The position numbers and the translations under genes are program-made. Shown here one piece after another: positions 39,933 to 49,775 of a stretch of 64,000 nt of DNA. How positions within the stretch are numbered: position 1 is the stretch's first letter; each line of letters opens with the position of its first letter. Under the pieces are notes generated by a model. The model was given only the letters and a program-made list of their open reading frames with translations, was not told the DNA's origin and did not search any database. Origin of the DNA: Medakamo hakoo (taxonomy: Eukaryota > Chlorophyta > Trebouxiophyceae > Coccomyxaceae); the NCBI GenBank assembly GCA_026636295.1, contig CP089455.1, forward strand, positions 62,001-126,000, given 5' to 3'.

Positions 39933-41105
39933 ATGCGGGCCGCCCTGCTGCGCCGCCCAGCTGCCGCCGCCCTGTCCGCCGCCTCCCGCGTCAGGAACGC
40001 TGCACTGCTGCCCACCAGGCGAGCAGTGCACCAGCCCAGCCGACGGCACGCCAGCTTTTCGCGCGCCGGCGCAATGTCTGCTTCGCACCGGCCCTGGGCC
40101 GACCTGGCAAGCGCGGCGCCGACCGCGCCAGCCGCCCTCTCCGCGGCCGCGTCCACCATCCCACCGCTCGACGACCCGTCCCGCTACAAGGGCCAGGCAG
40201 GCCGTGTCGCCATCATCGGCGGCTGCGCCGAATACACGGGCGCGCCCTTCTTCGCGGCGATGGCGGCCCTGCGCGCCGGCGCCGACCTCGCGCACGTGTT
40301 TTGCACGGCCGGCGCCGCGCCCATCATCAAGTCGTACGCGCCCGACCTGATCGTCCACCCAGTCCTGCAGGAGGACGGCGGGTGCGGCGGTGATGCGGGC
40401 GCTGCCGCCGCGGCAGCCGTCCAAGCCTGGCTGCCGCGCTTCGACGCCGTCGTCGTGGGGCCGGGCTTGGGCAAGGACCCGTCCGTCGCCGCGGCCGCCG
40501 CGGGCGTCGTGCGCGCGGTCGTCGCGGCGGGCACGGCCGGCCTCGTCCTGGACGCGGACGGCATCGCGCTGGCGGCGTCGGACCCGGCCCTGGTCAGGGG
40601 CTATGCCTCCGCCGTCCTCACACCAAATGCCGCGGAATTCGGGCGCCTGGCGGCGGCGTGCGGGGTGGGGGACGGGAGCCCGGCGGGGCCGCCTGGAGAC
40701 GGACGCACAGACGCGGAGTTGGCCGCCCTCGCGGCCGCCCTGGCCGGGCCGACGGTCCTGCTGAAAGGGGCGGCGGACCGCATCGTGGCCGGCGGCGACG
40801 ACGCCTTTTCCACGACCGTGGCGGGCAGGGGGTCGCCGCGCCGGGCGGGCGGCCAGGGCGACGTGCTCGCGGGCGCGACCGCCGCGTTCCTTGCGTGGGG
40901 CGTGTCGTCCAGGCGGGCGTGGGCGACGCGGGGCGGAGACGCGTCCCTGCCCTCCATCCCGCCCGCCGCCGCGGCGGCGGCTGGCGGAGCTGCTCTGACG
41001 CGGGCCGCGGCCGCGCGCGCGTTCGCGGCGCACGGGCGGGCCATGGTGGCGGCGGACGTGCTGGCGCAGGTGGGGCCCGCGTTTGCGGAACTGTTCGATT
41101 GTTAG
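39933..41105 (+). CDS. NAXD: ATP/ADP-dependent NAD(P)HX dehydratase
   Basis: Repair enzyme that re-forms NAD(P)H from its hydrated S-form, ribokinase-like fold. Single exon, 390 residues. Residues 1-45 (MRAALLRRPAAAALSAAS...) form an Arg-rich organelle presequence. An internal ATG at 40074 (MSASHRPW) could give a cytosolic form, as known for plant and animal orthologues. Core motifs are YKGQAGRVAIIGGCAEYTGA then PFFAAMAALRAGADLAHVFC, DAVVVGPGLGKD, GLVLDADGIAL, AVLTPNAAEFGRL, VLLKGAADRIV and the catalytic GGQGDVLAGATAAFLAWG, matching the usual GSGDVLSG with Gln for Ser. The intact length and full motif set support function. Confidence 0.92.
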   Translation: MRAALLRRPAAAALSAASRVRNAALLPTRRAVHQPSRRHASFSRAGAMSASHRPWADLASAAPTAPAALSAAASTIPPLDDPSRYKGQAGRVAIIGGCAEYTGAPFFAAMAALRAGADLAHVFCTAGAAPIIKSYAPDLIVHPVLQEDGGCGGDAGAAAAAAVQAWLPRFDAVVVGPGLGKDPSVAAAAAGVVRAVVAAGTAGLVLDADGIALAASDPALVRGYASAVLTPNAAEFGRLAAACGVGDGSPAGPPGDGRTDAELAALAAALAGPTVLLKGAADRIVAGGDDAFSTTVAGRGSPRRAGGQGDVLAGATAAFLAWGVSSRRAWATRGGDASLPSIPPAAAAAAGGAALTRAAAARAFAAHGRAMVAADVLAQVGPAFAELFDC

Positions 41106-41288
41106 CCAACACGTGCGCGGCTCTGAGTGTCCCCCCGGCGGCGCACCGCCTGCACCCCTCTCCTCGGCGTCCGCATCAGCCGGACGGAGCAGCCAAAAAA
41201 AAAGTCTCTCTGCCCCCTGTTTTTCGTCTGTTCTTTTTTTTGTCTTCGGCCTTGCCTCACATCATCGCAAAAAGCCTTCACCTCACCT

Positions 41289-42491
41289 TCACGGCGGCGG
41301 CGGCGCAAAGCACAGCAGGCGCTGCAGCCACCCAGGCCTCCGCTTGCCAGCGCTGGCGGCGCCGCCGCCACCCCTGCCGGACCCGCCGGCACCGCCTCCA
41401 CCACCGCCGCCGCCTACCCCGCCGCCCACCCCGGCCTTGCCCCACCCGGGAGGCGCGGGCACTGGCGGCTCCACGGGCGCGCCCGGGTACAGCGGCGCCG
41501 CCGTCGCCAGCCAGGCCAGCGTGCGTTCGCGCGGGTCCTGGCGCCGGGCCCGGCGCGGGTCCAGTGGGGATGGCGCGGCGTCCGGCTCTCCGGCGTCGCC
41601 TCCCCCAGCAGGCGGGCGGGGCGGCGTCGCGGCCGCGGCGGCCACCGCTGGCGGCGGCGGGGGCACGGCGGGCGGGCCAGCAGCGGGCGGCGGCGTGGTG
41701 GCGGGCCCGGGCGAGGGCGCGCCTCCCCCTCCTCCTCCCGCTGGCCCTGCGGCGGCGTCCGTGGCGCCGGGCGGGGGACCGGGCCCGGCGGGAGGCGCGT
41801 CGTGTCGTGCCGGCGGCGGCGGCGGCAGTGCACCCCCGGCCGGCGGCGGCGTGGCCGCGCCACCACTCCCGCTCACCTTGCCTGCCGGCGATGCAGCAGC
41901 GTCAGCAGCCGGCAGCAGCGGCGAGGGCGCAGCAGCCGGGTGCGGGGACGCCGTCCCCCCTGCACCGCCACCACCGCCGCCGCCACCACCGCCCGTGGGT
42001 GGCGGCGGCGGGGAAGGCGCCGCCGCCGCTTCCGCCGCTTCCGCCGCTTCCGCCGGCGAGCCTGCGCGGCCTGTGGGCCCGGCTTTCTGCCCGTTGGATG
42101 CGGGCGTGGCGGGCGACGCAGCAGCCGCGGCAGCCGCGGCCAGTGCAGCGCGAGAGGGCGTCGCCGCTGTGGCGGGAGGGGACGGCGCGACGACGACGCC
42201 CGCACTCGCCGCACCGGGCCTGATCGGGGACGCCGTCCCCACGCCCGCGCCGCGTGAAGTCAGCAGGTCACCGCTGCCGACCGTGTCCAGGGCGGCGTGG
42301 GGCGGGCGGACTGGGGAGGACGTGGCAAGGCCGTTTCCCGCGGCCGGGGCCGCGGCGCTGCCGGCGGGCAGCGCGCCGCTTCGTGCCGCGGCCGGCGAGG
42401 CGGGCGTGGACGAAATGTCGCTAAAGGAGGCGGGCGGGTGGGATTCAACCACGGCTCGCCGGCCGCCCGGGCTGGGGCCGGCGGCGGCCAT
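41289..42491 (-). CDS. Low-complexity Pro/Ala/Gly protein with short ordered C-terminus
   Basis: Open frame of 400 residues, ATG at 42491, stop at 41289. Almost all of it is Ala, Pro, Gly and Ser. Ordered-looking pieces are an N-terminal VVESHPPASFSDISS, a middle PRRARRQDPRERTLAWLATA with APLYPGAPVEPP, and the extreme C-terminus KRRPGWLQRLLCFAPPPP, where a basic-amphipathic WLQRLLCF stands out. I recognise no family. The strand was chosen because this frame has an ATG placed just after a promoter-like gap, a clean end and non-repetitive termini. The other frames are Arg-rich shadows. It converges with NAXD and diverges from the tafazzin-like gene. It may be partly mis-modelled. Confidence 0.45.
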   Translation of the reverse strand: MAAAGPSPGGRRAVVESHPPASFSDISSTPASPAAARSGALPAGSAAAPAAGNGLATSSPVRPPHAALDTVGSGDLLTSRGAGVGTASPIRPGAASAGVVVAPSPPATAATPSRAALAAAAAAAASPATPASNGQKAGPTGRAGSPAEAAEAAEAAAAPSPPPPPTGGGGGGGGGGAGGTASPHPAAAPSPLLPAADAAASPAGKVSGSGGAATPPPAGGALPPPPPARHDAPPAGPGPPPGATDAAAGPAGGGGGGAPSPGPATTPPPAAGPPAVPPPPPAVAAAAATPPRPPAGGGDAGEPDAAPSPLDPRRARRQDPRERTLAWLATAAPLYPGAPVEPPVPAPPGWGKAGVGGGVGGGGGGGGAGGSGRGGGGAASAGKRRPGWLQRLLCFAPPPP

Positions 42492-42839
42492 GGTTGGCGA
42501 AGAGGGGAGGAGGGAGTGGGGCGGAGCACAATCAGTGCCCTCCCGCGTTTTTGGTGTGACGCCGCGCACAGCGGTGTTTTTCTGTCCGCCGGGCGCGCGC
42601 CCGCAAGGGGAGAAAAAAAACGGCCGACCTTGGCGGGGCCGACCAGTGCCTACACCCAGGCTACAATGGCTGCCTGAGAGCCCCGCAGCTCACTCTTCAC
42701 GGCACGGCGCAAGGGTGACCGCGAGTTGAAGGCTGGACGCGGAAAGAAAGGCCGTTCACTCGCGGCGTGCCTCCATCGACGGCCGCCACACCCCGAGCGA
42801 GGGGGGTGCGCCCCCCTCTCCTCTCGCATCCAAAAAACC
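42492..42839. promoter_or_regulatory. Divergent region, orphan / tafazzin-like gene
   Basis: 348 bases without a supported ORF, less GC-rich than the flanks, with A-runs near 42610. It is the probable shared promoter and 5' UTRs. Confidence 0.45.
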
Positions 42840-43823
42840 ATGACGCCGCCGCCGCCCCCGCCCCCACCCACGCCCATCCCTTCTCCACCGGAGACAGATG
42901 CCGTCCTGTCCGCCCCCTGGGGCGACTGCGGCCGGTCCGCCACCCTGGCCACCATCGCGGCCGCCTGCAAGGTCGGGCTGGCCGGCCTCGGCACTTTCAC
43001 CATCACCCCGCCCGGCGGGGTCGGCGCGGCCCGCCTGGCGGCCGCGGCCACGGCCCGCCCCCCCGGCGTCGGCCTGGTCACCGTCGCCAACCACACGTCC
43101 ACGCTGGACGACCCGGGCATCTTCTCCGCCGCCCTGCCCCTGTCCGTCTTTGCGACCGACCACCTGAGCGGGCGGGCGGTCCGCTGGTCGCTGTGCGCGC
43201 GGGAGGTGTGCCACTCCAACGCCGCCCTGTCCGCCTTTTTCCGGTCGGGCAAGACGCTGGCCATCGACCGCGGCGGCGGCGTGGACCAGGCCTCCACCCG
43301 CGCGGCGGCGGGCGCCCTGGCGTCGGGCGGGTGGGTGCACGTCTTCCCCGAAGGCCGCGTCCAGCACAGCGGCCGCCTGGGCCCCCTGCGCTGGGGCGTC
43401 GGCGCCCTGGTCTGCGGCTGCGTGGCGGCGGGCGGCGCGCCGCCCCTCCTCCTCCCCCTCTACCACTCCGGCATGGGCGGCGTCATGCCGCGCGGCGCGG
43501 TCCTGCCCCGGCCGTGGGGCAAAAACATCACGCTCGCGGTCGGGGAGCCCATCGACCTGTCGGACCTGACGCCCGGCTGCCGGGCGTCCGACCCGTCCGT
43601 CCGCGCGGCGGCCTGGGCCGCCATCACAACCCGCGCGGAAGCGGGCTTGCGGGCGCTGGAAGCGGGCGCGCCGCCCAACGCGGACCAGCGGCGGCCAGAG
43701 GAGAGGGCGGCGGACGCGGCTGCGGCGAGGGGGGCGGCAGACGCCCTGCCCACGCCGGGCGCGCCCCCGGGCCAACCCCGGCCCACGCCGCCGTGGAGGA
43801 GGAAGAAGGGAGGGAGTGGGTAG
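42840..43823 (+). CDS. TAZ: Tafazzin-like 1-acylglycerophosphate acyltransferase
   Basis: Phospholipid-lysophospholipid transacylase family, best known for cardiolipin remodelling at mitochondrial membranes. Single exon, 327 residues. The acyltransferase block I is VTVANHTSTLDDPGIF (NHxxxxDD). Block II lies around SNAALSAFFRSGKTLAIDRG and block III is VHVFPEGRVQHSGRLGPLRW. Block IV-like sequence is PPLLLPLYHSGMGGVMPRGA. The order and the FPEG(K/R)V motif separate it from ordinary PlsC enzymes. The N-terminus is a short Pro run with no clear transit peptide; the C-terminus is Arg/Pro-rich. A TGTAA element starts at 43831, 8 bases after the stop, and only 40 bases separate this stop from that of SMPD4. 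Confidence 0.87.
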   Translation: MTPPPPPPPPTPIPSPPETDAVLSAPWGDCGRSATLATIAAACKVGLAGLGTFTITPPGGVGAARLAAAATARPPGVGLVTVANHTSTLDDPGIFSAALPLSVFATDHLSGRAVRWSLCAREVCHSNAALSAFFRSGKTLAIDRGGGVDQASTRAAAGALASGGWVHVFPEGRVQHSGRLGPLRWGVGALVCGCVAAGGAPPLLLPLYHSGMGGVMPRGAVLPRPWGKNITLAVGEPIDLSDLTPGCRASDPSVRAAAWAAITTRAEAGLRALEAGAPPNADQRRPEERAADAAAARGAADALPTPGAPPGQPRPTPPWRRKKGGSG

Positions 43824-43863
43824 CTGTGGGTGTAAAACACAAAAAACAAAAATCGTCTTGTTC

Positions 43864-46800
43864 TCAACCGCCGCCGCCACCGCCCCCGCCACCATTGCCG
43901 CTCCACTCGTCCAGCGCGGGTTCCGTCAGGAAGGCCCACAACCCGCGGAGGACGGCCACGCTGACCTTCATGGACCACCACAGGACCGGCGCCCAGGCAA
44001 TGGTCTGGAGCTCGCCCAGCGGGCGGAGGTTCAGGCGCCAGCCCCGGCGGGCCGCGGCCGCGGCCGCCGCGGCCGCGGGCGGCCAGGCGTCTGTCCAGGG
44101 CGGCGCGCCGCCCGGCGGGCGGGGCGCGAGGCCCAGGCGGGCGTTGAGCCAGTCTGACGCCGCGAGCAAAGCTCTGACAGCGGGCGCCCACTCGTTGGAA
44201 CTCACGGGCCGGCGGGCCCAGTCGCCGCGGAAGGCAATGTCACCCGGGCGGGCGCGGCGCAGGCGGCGGGCGGGCGGACCGCCGCCGCCGTCCTCGTCGT
44301 CGCCTTCGCCGTCGTCCGACCACGCTCCAGGCGCGGACGACCGGCGCCGGCGCACGCCGCCGACGCCTCCACCGGCCTCTAAGAGTTCGGCGAAACCAGG
44401 TAAAGCCGCCGTCGCGGCGGCCCGGCAAGCCGCTAGAGCCGCCGCGTCGGCCGCGGCCGCGCGGCGGGCGGCGGCCGACCCGCCACCGCACGCCGAGCAC
44501 TCGGCCGCCGCCGCCACCGCGTCCGCCACCGCCGCCGCCGCGGAATTGGGCCCACTCCCAGACACGCCTCCACCGGACCCACCCCAGGCGGGCGAGGGCA
44601 GGCGGGCCAGCAGGGCGGCCGCCGCGGCGGCTGCCGCGGGCGGCGGCGGGGCAGGGCCCCCGCCGCCACCCACCACACTCGCGCCCGCGGCCGCCTCCCA
44701 TTCAGCCGCCTGGGCGAGCAGCCAGGGCCCGATGTCGTCGACGGATTCAGGCGTCAGCGGGCTGGGTGGGGTGTTGAGTGACGGCGGCGGCGTGGACGCG
44801 GCGGGCGTGAAGGTGCCCCCACCCGCCGCCCGCCACCGCCCGCTGCCAAAGCCGCCGCCGCCGCCCGCGGCGGCTGTCGCGGCCGCGGACGCGGCGGCGC
44901 GGGCGGCGGCGGCTGCCGCGCCCTCCAAGCCTGTCAACAGGCGCACTAGGCCTGGAGAACCCGCCAGGACGGAGAGGGCGCGGGTGAGGTCGCCCAGGGC
45001 GGCCGGGCCGCCGCCGCCGGCCGCGCGCGCCGCGACCAAGCGCGCGAGCGCCGGCAGCACGCCCGACCACAGCGGCAGGAAGGCCGCGACGTGCGGGGCC
45101 CAGGCGTCCGGGTCGAAGGAGGCCGCTCCAGGAGGCGGTGCCGGCGCGTGCGGCGTGTGCGCGGCGGGCGAGGACGGGGAGCCGGCGCCGGCGCCGGAGC
45201 CGACGACGCTCTCCAGGCGGGAGAGGAGGCGGGCGCCCAGGCCCGCGCCGCCGTCGTCGGCCGGGCCGCCGCCGTCGCCGCTCCACCCACCGCCGCCGCC
45301 GGCACTCGACCGCCGCTGCCCGCCGCTCGCTCCAGACCCGGCCACCTCCGCCGCCGCCACCCAGGGCGCGGCGGCGGCCAACCAGACCTCGACGAGCGGG
45401 TCCAGCGGGCGGGTGGCGGGCCAGGCGCCCAGCGCGCGGCGCAGCCAGCGGTAGATCGCCCGGCCGAGGGCTTGCGGGCCCGGCCCCGCCGCCGGGCCGA
45501 GGCGGGCGGGGGGCGGGGGTGGAGATGGCGGGAGGAGGGCGCCCGAGGCAGCCGCGGCCGCCAGCGTCCCGGGCGGCGGCGCGGGCGCGGGCGGCAGGGC
45601 GGGGAGCCAGGGCGGGAGCGCGAGCGCGGGGCGCGGGGGTGGCTGGGCCGAAGGCGGCGGCGCGCCGCCACCCGGGCGGCGCACGCCGCGCCCATCCCCG
45701 CCCGCCGCGGCGAGCAGGGCCGGCTGAGGTGCCGGGTCAGCGCACGCGTACAGGGCGAGCGTGGCCAACGCCGCGCCGAGTTCGGGCGGCGGCGGCTCAA
45801 ACGGAAAGGCGCGGAGGGGGGCGGGCGCGGGCGCGCCGGCCGCGGCCGCCAGAGCAGCGGCACCGCCGCCGCCGCCCGCCCAGCCGTCCAGGCCACTCCC
45901 ACCCCCACCTCCGACGATCAGCGGCAGGTCAGGGTCGGCCAACCAAAACTCAAGCAGCGTAGACGCGAGGACGGCGCCCTGGCGGGCCGGGGCGGCGGAC
46001 GCGCCGGCGGTGGGCGGGGCGGGGCCGCTCCCCCCGCCGCCTCCCGGCCCGGCCACCCACGCCGCGGCGGCGGCAGCGGGCCCGCCGCCCAAGCGCCGGT
46101 AGGGCGTGTGGGGCAAGTACGCTTCCAGCAGGGCCGTGAGGAGGGCTTGAAAGGGCGGGCAGCCGGCAGCCGCCGCGGCGGCGGCAGACGCAGCGCCGCC
46201 AGGGCCGGCGACCGCGCCGACCGCCGCGCCAAACGCGCCTCGCAACGCCGCGCTCGCCCCGCCCGCCAGCGCGCCGACCAGCCCGTCTTTGCCGCCGTCG
46301 CCGCTCCCACCGCCGACGTAGCCGCGCACATTGCCGGCGCTGGCTGGAGATGGGGCGGAGGTCGGCGGAGGCGGGGGCGCGCCGCTGGCCGCGTCGGCGA
46401 GCGGCGCGCCGCGCGCCCAGGCCGCCGCGTCCGCCGCCGCGGCCGCCGGTGGGAGCGGGCCCGTGGGCGGCGGCGGCGGTGGACCAGTGCCATCACCCCC
46501 ACCCCCACCACCCTCCAGCGGGCCCGTCAAAAAGTCGACCATCGCGCCCAAACCGCCCGCCACGCCCGCATGGGACGAGGGGCGCGGCAGGGCGGAGGGT
46601 GGAGGGGCGGTGGCCGCCGCGGCGGCGGCCGCACTCCCGCCTCCGCCGCCACCACCTCCACCCCCACCGCCGGCGCTGGCCGCAAAGAACGCCAGCCAGT
46701 GGCAAAAGTAGCCCCAGACGCCCAGGTAGACGCCGACGGGCGCTGAAGCCGCGGCCGCGGCTGTGGGCGCGGGCGGGCCGCCCAGGCCGCCGCCTCCACC

Positions 46801-47750
46801 ACCCCCGCCACCAGTCGGCGGCAGGGCCAGGCGCCCCGCGTACTGCGGCCAGGTCGCCAGGGCGGTCCTCCCCACCGGGCTGGCCAGGAGCGCTTGCGTC
46901 CGGGCAGGCAGGCGGTCCGGCGGGAAGGAGAAGAGGACCTGTTGACGAGGCGGGGATGGGATGGGCGCGTGTGCGGATGGGATGGGAGCGCGTGGGGGGA
47001 GGGGGGTGACGGACCGAGCTCGACGTCGAGGGGCAGCTGCGTTTCGGCTCGTGAAGGCTGATGACGCCACCACACGCCTCCCGCGCTGCACCAGACGGGT
47101 GACCCATGATGCATGCTTGCCATCCGAAACGTCAGACGCATTGAACGGTCGCCGCACCCTCCCTCAACAACGCTCTCCAAAACACAAAACGCACCGCGCG
47201 CTCGGCATCGGCGTCGGCCACTGCCGCCATGAGCGGGCCCGCCGGCGAAAACAGGCGGAGCAGGGCCGCCGCATCCGCGCCCCGGCCAGGCTGTTGTTGA
47301 TGAGTGTGGAGGATGAGTGTCTGGGGCGCGAGGGCGGGCGCGCGAAGGGGGGGCGCATGCGCTCTCCGACCACCACCACCCAAAACACAAAACGCACCCG
47401 CGCTGCGGCGGTCAACCAGCACGTCCCTTCCAGGCCGAACACGTTGCGCAGCAGCGCCGGGAAGACGGACTCGAAGAAGCCGCGCAGGTTGTCCCTGCGT
47501 GTGTGAGTGCGCGTGTGGGGGAGTGTGTGACTGGGGGGTCGTCGTTGCGGGGTGGCGGGTCCGCGCGCGGGCCCTCCATCCGCCCGTGCCCCATCCATCC
47601 ATCCACACACAGACTGCCCGCCCGCCCGCCCGCCCCTCACCGGTTCACGAGCAGGCACCGCTCCACGGCCGCACAGCTCTGGTCGATGGGCCAGGACGGC
47701 GAGTCCAGCACGGCCAACAGCCCCTGGAAGGTGTCCCAGCTTCGGCTCAT
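43864..47750 (-). CDS. SMPD4: SMPD4-like (neutral sphingomyelinase-3 family) membrane protein
   Basis: Four exons, 47750-47641, 47494-47398, 47290-47195 and 46938-43864; 1,125 residues, all phases consistent. The order matches SMPD4: MSRSWDTFQG/IDQSCAAVERCLLVNR, then RDNLRGFFESVFPALLRNVF with GLEG, then GADAAALLRLFSPAGPLMAA, then VLFSFPPDRLPARTQALL. The family's FPWLVESIF, EFLDPGGPMMK and FDFP...LPGPV blocks occupy the same places. The C-terminus keeps GDWARRPVSSNEWAPAVRAL, then WRLNLRPLGELQTIAW and a final hydrophobic span (WWSMKVSVAVLRGLWAFL). In animals SMPD4 is an ER/nuclear-envelope protein linked to sphingomyelin hydrolysis and nuclear pores. The middle is expanded by Gly/Ala/Pro loops. 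The assignment rests on order plus local similarity. It is head-to-head with serine acetyltransferase. Confidence 0.76.
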
Positions 47751-47890
47751 CGTGTTGCGTGTGGCGGCAGGGGCCCTCTCACCCCCCCCGGCCTGTGTGT
47801 GTGAGAGAGAAGAAAGGGAGAGTGAGGCGCGGGGCGCAGGAGCGGCGAGCCATTCCTCTCAACAGCAAAAGAAAAAAAGGGCCGCGCCCG

Positions 47891-49375
47891 ATGTGGTCGA
47901 CCTCCTCCTCCGATTCCGACACCGAGCGCGGCGGTCTACAAGCTGGGCGCGCGCCCAGCTTGTCGACCTGGGCGGGTGGAGAGCGAGGCGGCGGCGGAGG
48001 CGAAAGCGCCGCCGCGTCGCCGCCCGCCATCACCCGGCCGGCACCCCGCCGCTCGGCCTTCCAGACGCTCGCGTCCGCCGTCCGGTGCGAGCCGGGTGCC
48101 GTCGGCGACGGCGCCCCGGGCGGGCCGGCGGCCTCGGTGGCCGCACCCTCAGCGTCCATCCCCATCCCGCCGCGCGCAACGCTGGAGCCGGGCGGCTGGG
48201 TCGGCGGCGCCGACGCCGTGGGGGAGACGCCGCCGGGCGTCACGCGCGCCGCGTCGGAAACGCTGGAAGCGGCGCTCTCCGGGCGCGTGGCGGCGGGGCT
48301 GCGCCTGGGTCGGGCGGCGTCGAGGGGCGGCCGCACGTCCGCCTCGGAAGCCAGCTCCAGCCGGCCGGGGACGCCGCCGGGCGGGAGCGCGGCGGGCGGC
48401 GGTGGTGGCGGACGCGGCGGCGCCGACGCGGCCGGGCCCGGCCCCGCCCTCCCCCCGCCGCCGCCGCCGCCGCCGCCGCCGCCCGACGGCCTGTACGGCG
48501 GGGAAGCCGCGTGGTGGGCGGCCGCGTCCGCGGCCGTCTTCCCCGCGGCGCCCCCACCCCCGCCCGCGGACGGCCGCGCCTCGGAACGTGAGCTCTGGGC
48601 GGCCGCGCGCGCGCAGGCGGCGGCCGTCGCCGCGGACGAGCCCGTCCTCGCGTCCGTCGTCCACGCGTGCATCTTGGCCCAGCCGGACTTGCCGCGGGCG
48701 GTGGCGTCCATCCTGACCGCGCGGCTGGGCCCGGACGGTGGTGGCGAGCCGGGAGCGGGCGCGGGCCCGCCGCTGCCGTCTGAGCGGGAGGCGGGCGAGC
48801 TGCTGGCCGGGCAGCGCGCGGCGCTGGCGGCCGACGTCGCGGCCGCCCACTACCGCACCGTCGACTCCCTGGGCGTCGCGTCCACCCTGCTCTTCCACGC
48901 CGGGCTGCACGCCCTCGCCGCCCAAAGGCTGGCTCGGTCCCTGTGGTGGTGGGGCGGCCCGGGCCGGGACGACGCGGCCCGGCGCCGCGGCGCCGCCCTG
49001 GCGCTCCAGGCGCGCGTGTCGGCCGTCCTGGGCGCCGACCTGCACCCGGCGTCGACGTTCGGCCCGGGCGTCCTGCTGTCCCACCCGCAGGGCACGGTCG
49101 TGGGCGAGGCGGCGGTCGTGGGCGCCGGCTGCGTCCTGGGCCACGCCGTCACCCTGGGCGGCACGGGCAAGGAGGTCGGCGACCGCCACCCCAAGCTCGG
49201 CCCGGGCGTGATGGTGGGGCCGCACGCGACGATTCTGGGCAACATCGCGATCGGCGCGGGGGCCCGCATCGCGGCGGCGGCGATGGTGGTGTCGGCCGTC
49301 GCGCCCGGCGCGTTGGTGGCCGGGAATGTGGGGCGGCCGACGGGCGTGGCGGTCGAGATGGGGTGGGACCTGTAA
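47891..49375 (+). CDS. Serine O-acetyltransferase
   Basis: First committed enzyme of cysteine synthesis, making O-acetylserine. Single exon, 494 residues, ATG at 47891. The catalytic part starts near residue 215 with ELWAAARAQAAAVAADEPVL, the SAT N-terminal helix, followed by LADVAAAHYRTVDSLGVAST with the conserved Asp/His region. Left-handed beta-helix hexapeptides follow: TFGPGVLLSHPQGTVVGEAA, VLGHAVTLGGTGKEVGDRHP and KLGPGVMVGPHATILGNIAI. The end GALVAGNVGRPTGV replaces the usual GNPA. The C-terminal tail normally used to bind O-acetylserine lyase is short (EMGWDL, not ending in Ile). The N-terminal 200 residues are Ser/Gly/Pro-rich. It contains a 26-base palindrome. TGTAA overlaps the stop. 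Confidence 0.91.
   Translation: MWSTSSSDSDTERGGLQAGRAPSLSTWAGGERGGGGGESAAASPPAITRPAPRRSAFQTLASAVRCEPGAVGDGAPGGPAASVAAPSASIPIPPRATLEPGGWVGGADAVGETPPGVTRAASETLEAALSGRVAAGLRLGRAASRGGRTSASEASSSRPGTPPGGSAAGGGGGGRGGADAAGPGPALPPPPPPPPPPPDGLYGGEAAWWAAASAAVFPAAPPPPPADGRASERELWAAARAQAAAVAADEPVLASVVHACILAQPDLPRAVASILTARLGPDGGGEPGAGAGPPLPSEREAGELLAGQRAALAADVAAAHYRTVDSLGVASTLLFHAGLHALAAQRLARSLWWWGGPGRDDAARRRGAALALQARVSAVLGADLHPASTFGPGVLLSHPQGTVVGEAAVVGAGCVLGHAVTLGGTGKEVGDRHPKLGPGVMVGPHATILGNIAIGAGARIAAAAMVVSAVAPGALVAGNVGRPTGVAVEMGWDL
47938..47963. repeat. 26-base perfect palindrome in the serine acetyltransferase 5' coding region
   Basis: ACAAGCTGGGCGC followed immediately by its reverse complement. With flanking GGTC/GACC it extends to 36 bases with one mismatched pair (47933-47968). 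It could form a cruciform or an mRNA hairpin about 45 bases after the start codon. Confidence 0.9.
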
Positions 49376-49775
49376 GTGAGAGGGGGGGGAGCGCGCGTTG
49401 TTTAGAAAAAAAGAAGGGCGGCGGCGGGGGGCGAGGTGTGCCGCGCCGCCGGAGTTGTTACACGCACAGCACACAGCACAGCACAGCACAGCGCACAGCA
49501 CGGCGCGCCCCTCCTCTCTTTTCTCTCTTTTCAAAGCAACACGCAAAGGTGGGGGTTGGGAGGGGCGAAAGCCCCTCCCAACCCCGGACTCTTTTTTCAA
49601 CGCCGCCGCGTTTTGTGTACTTTATAGATGGGAAAAACCAAACGGGCTGGCAGGGGCGAGGGCGGGCGGCGGGTGGGGCGTGAAAGCCCGACCACCGCCA
49701 CTGAACCCCCCCTCACCCTGCCACACACAAAAAAAAACGTTTTTTTTTCCGTTTGGGCGGTGTTGCCCCCCCCCC
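49376..49775. other. Convergent 3' region, serine acetyltransferase / lectin 1
   Basis: 400 bases without a gene. It includes a CACAG-type tandem repeat (49468-49500), a perfect hairpin (49552-49585), T-runs and A-runs. It probably holds both 3' UTRs. Confidence 0.6.
49552..49585. terminator. Perfect 15-bp stem with GAAA tetraloop
   Basis: GGGGTTGGGAGGGGC, loop GAAA (49567-49570), then the exact complement GCCCCTCCCAACCCC. A T run follows 6 bases later on the plus strand. A GNRA loop closed by C-G is extra stable in RNA. It resembles a transcript-end structure, though nuclear genes do not use bacterial-type termination. A 3'-UTR stability or processing role is an inference. Confidence 0.65.

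Noticed and set aside
39192-41033. 613-residue minus-strand open frame opposite NAXD and the J-protein
   Set aside because: Arg/Ala-rich antisense shadow of NAXD with no recognisable domain; open only because stop codons are rare at this GC level.
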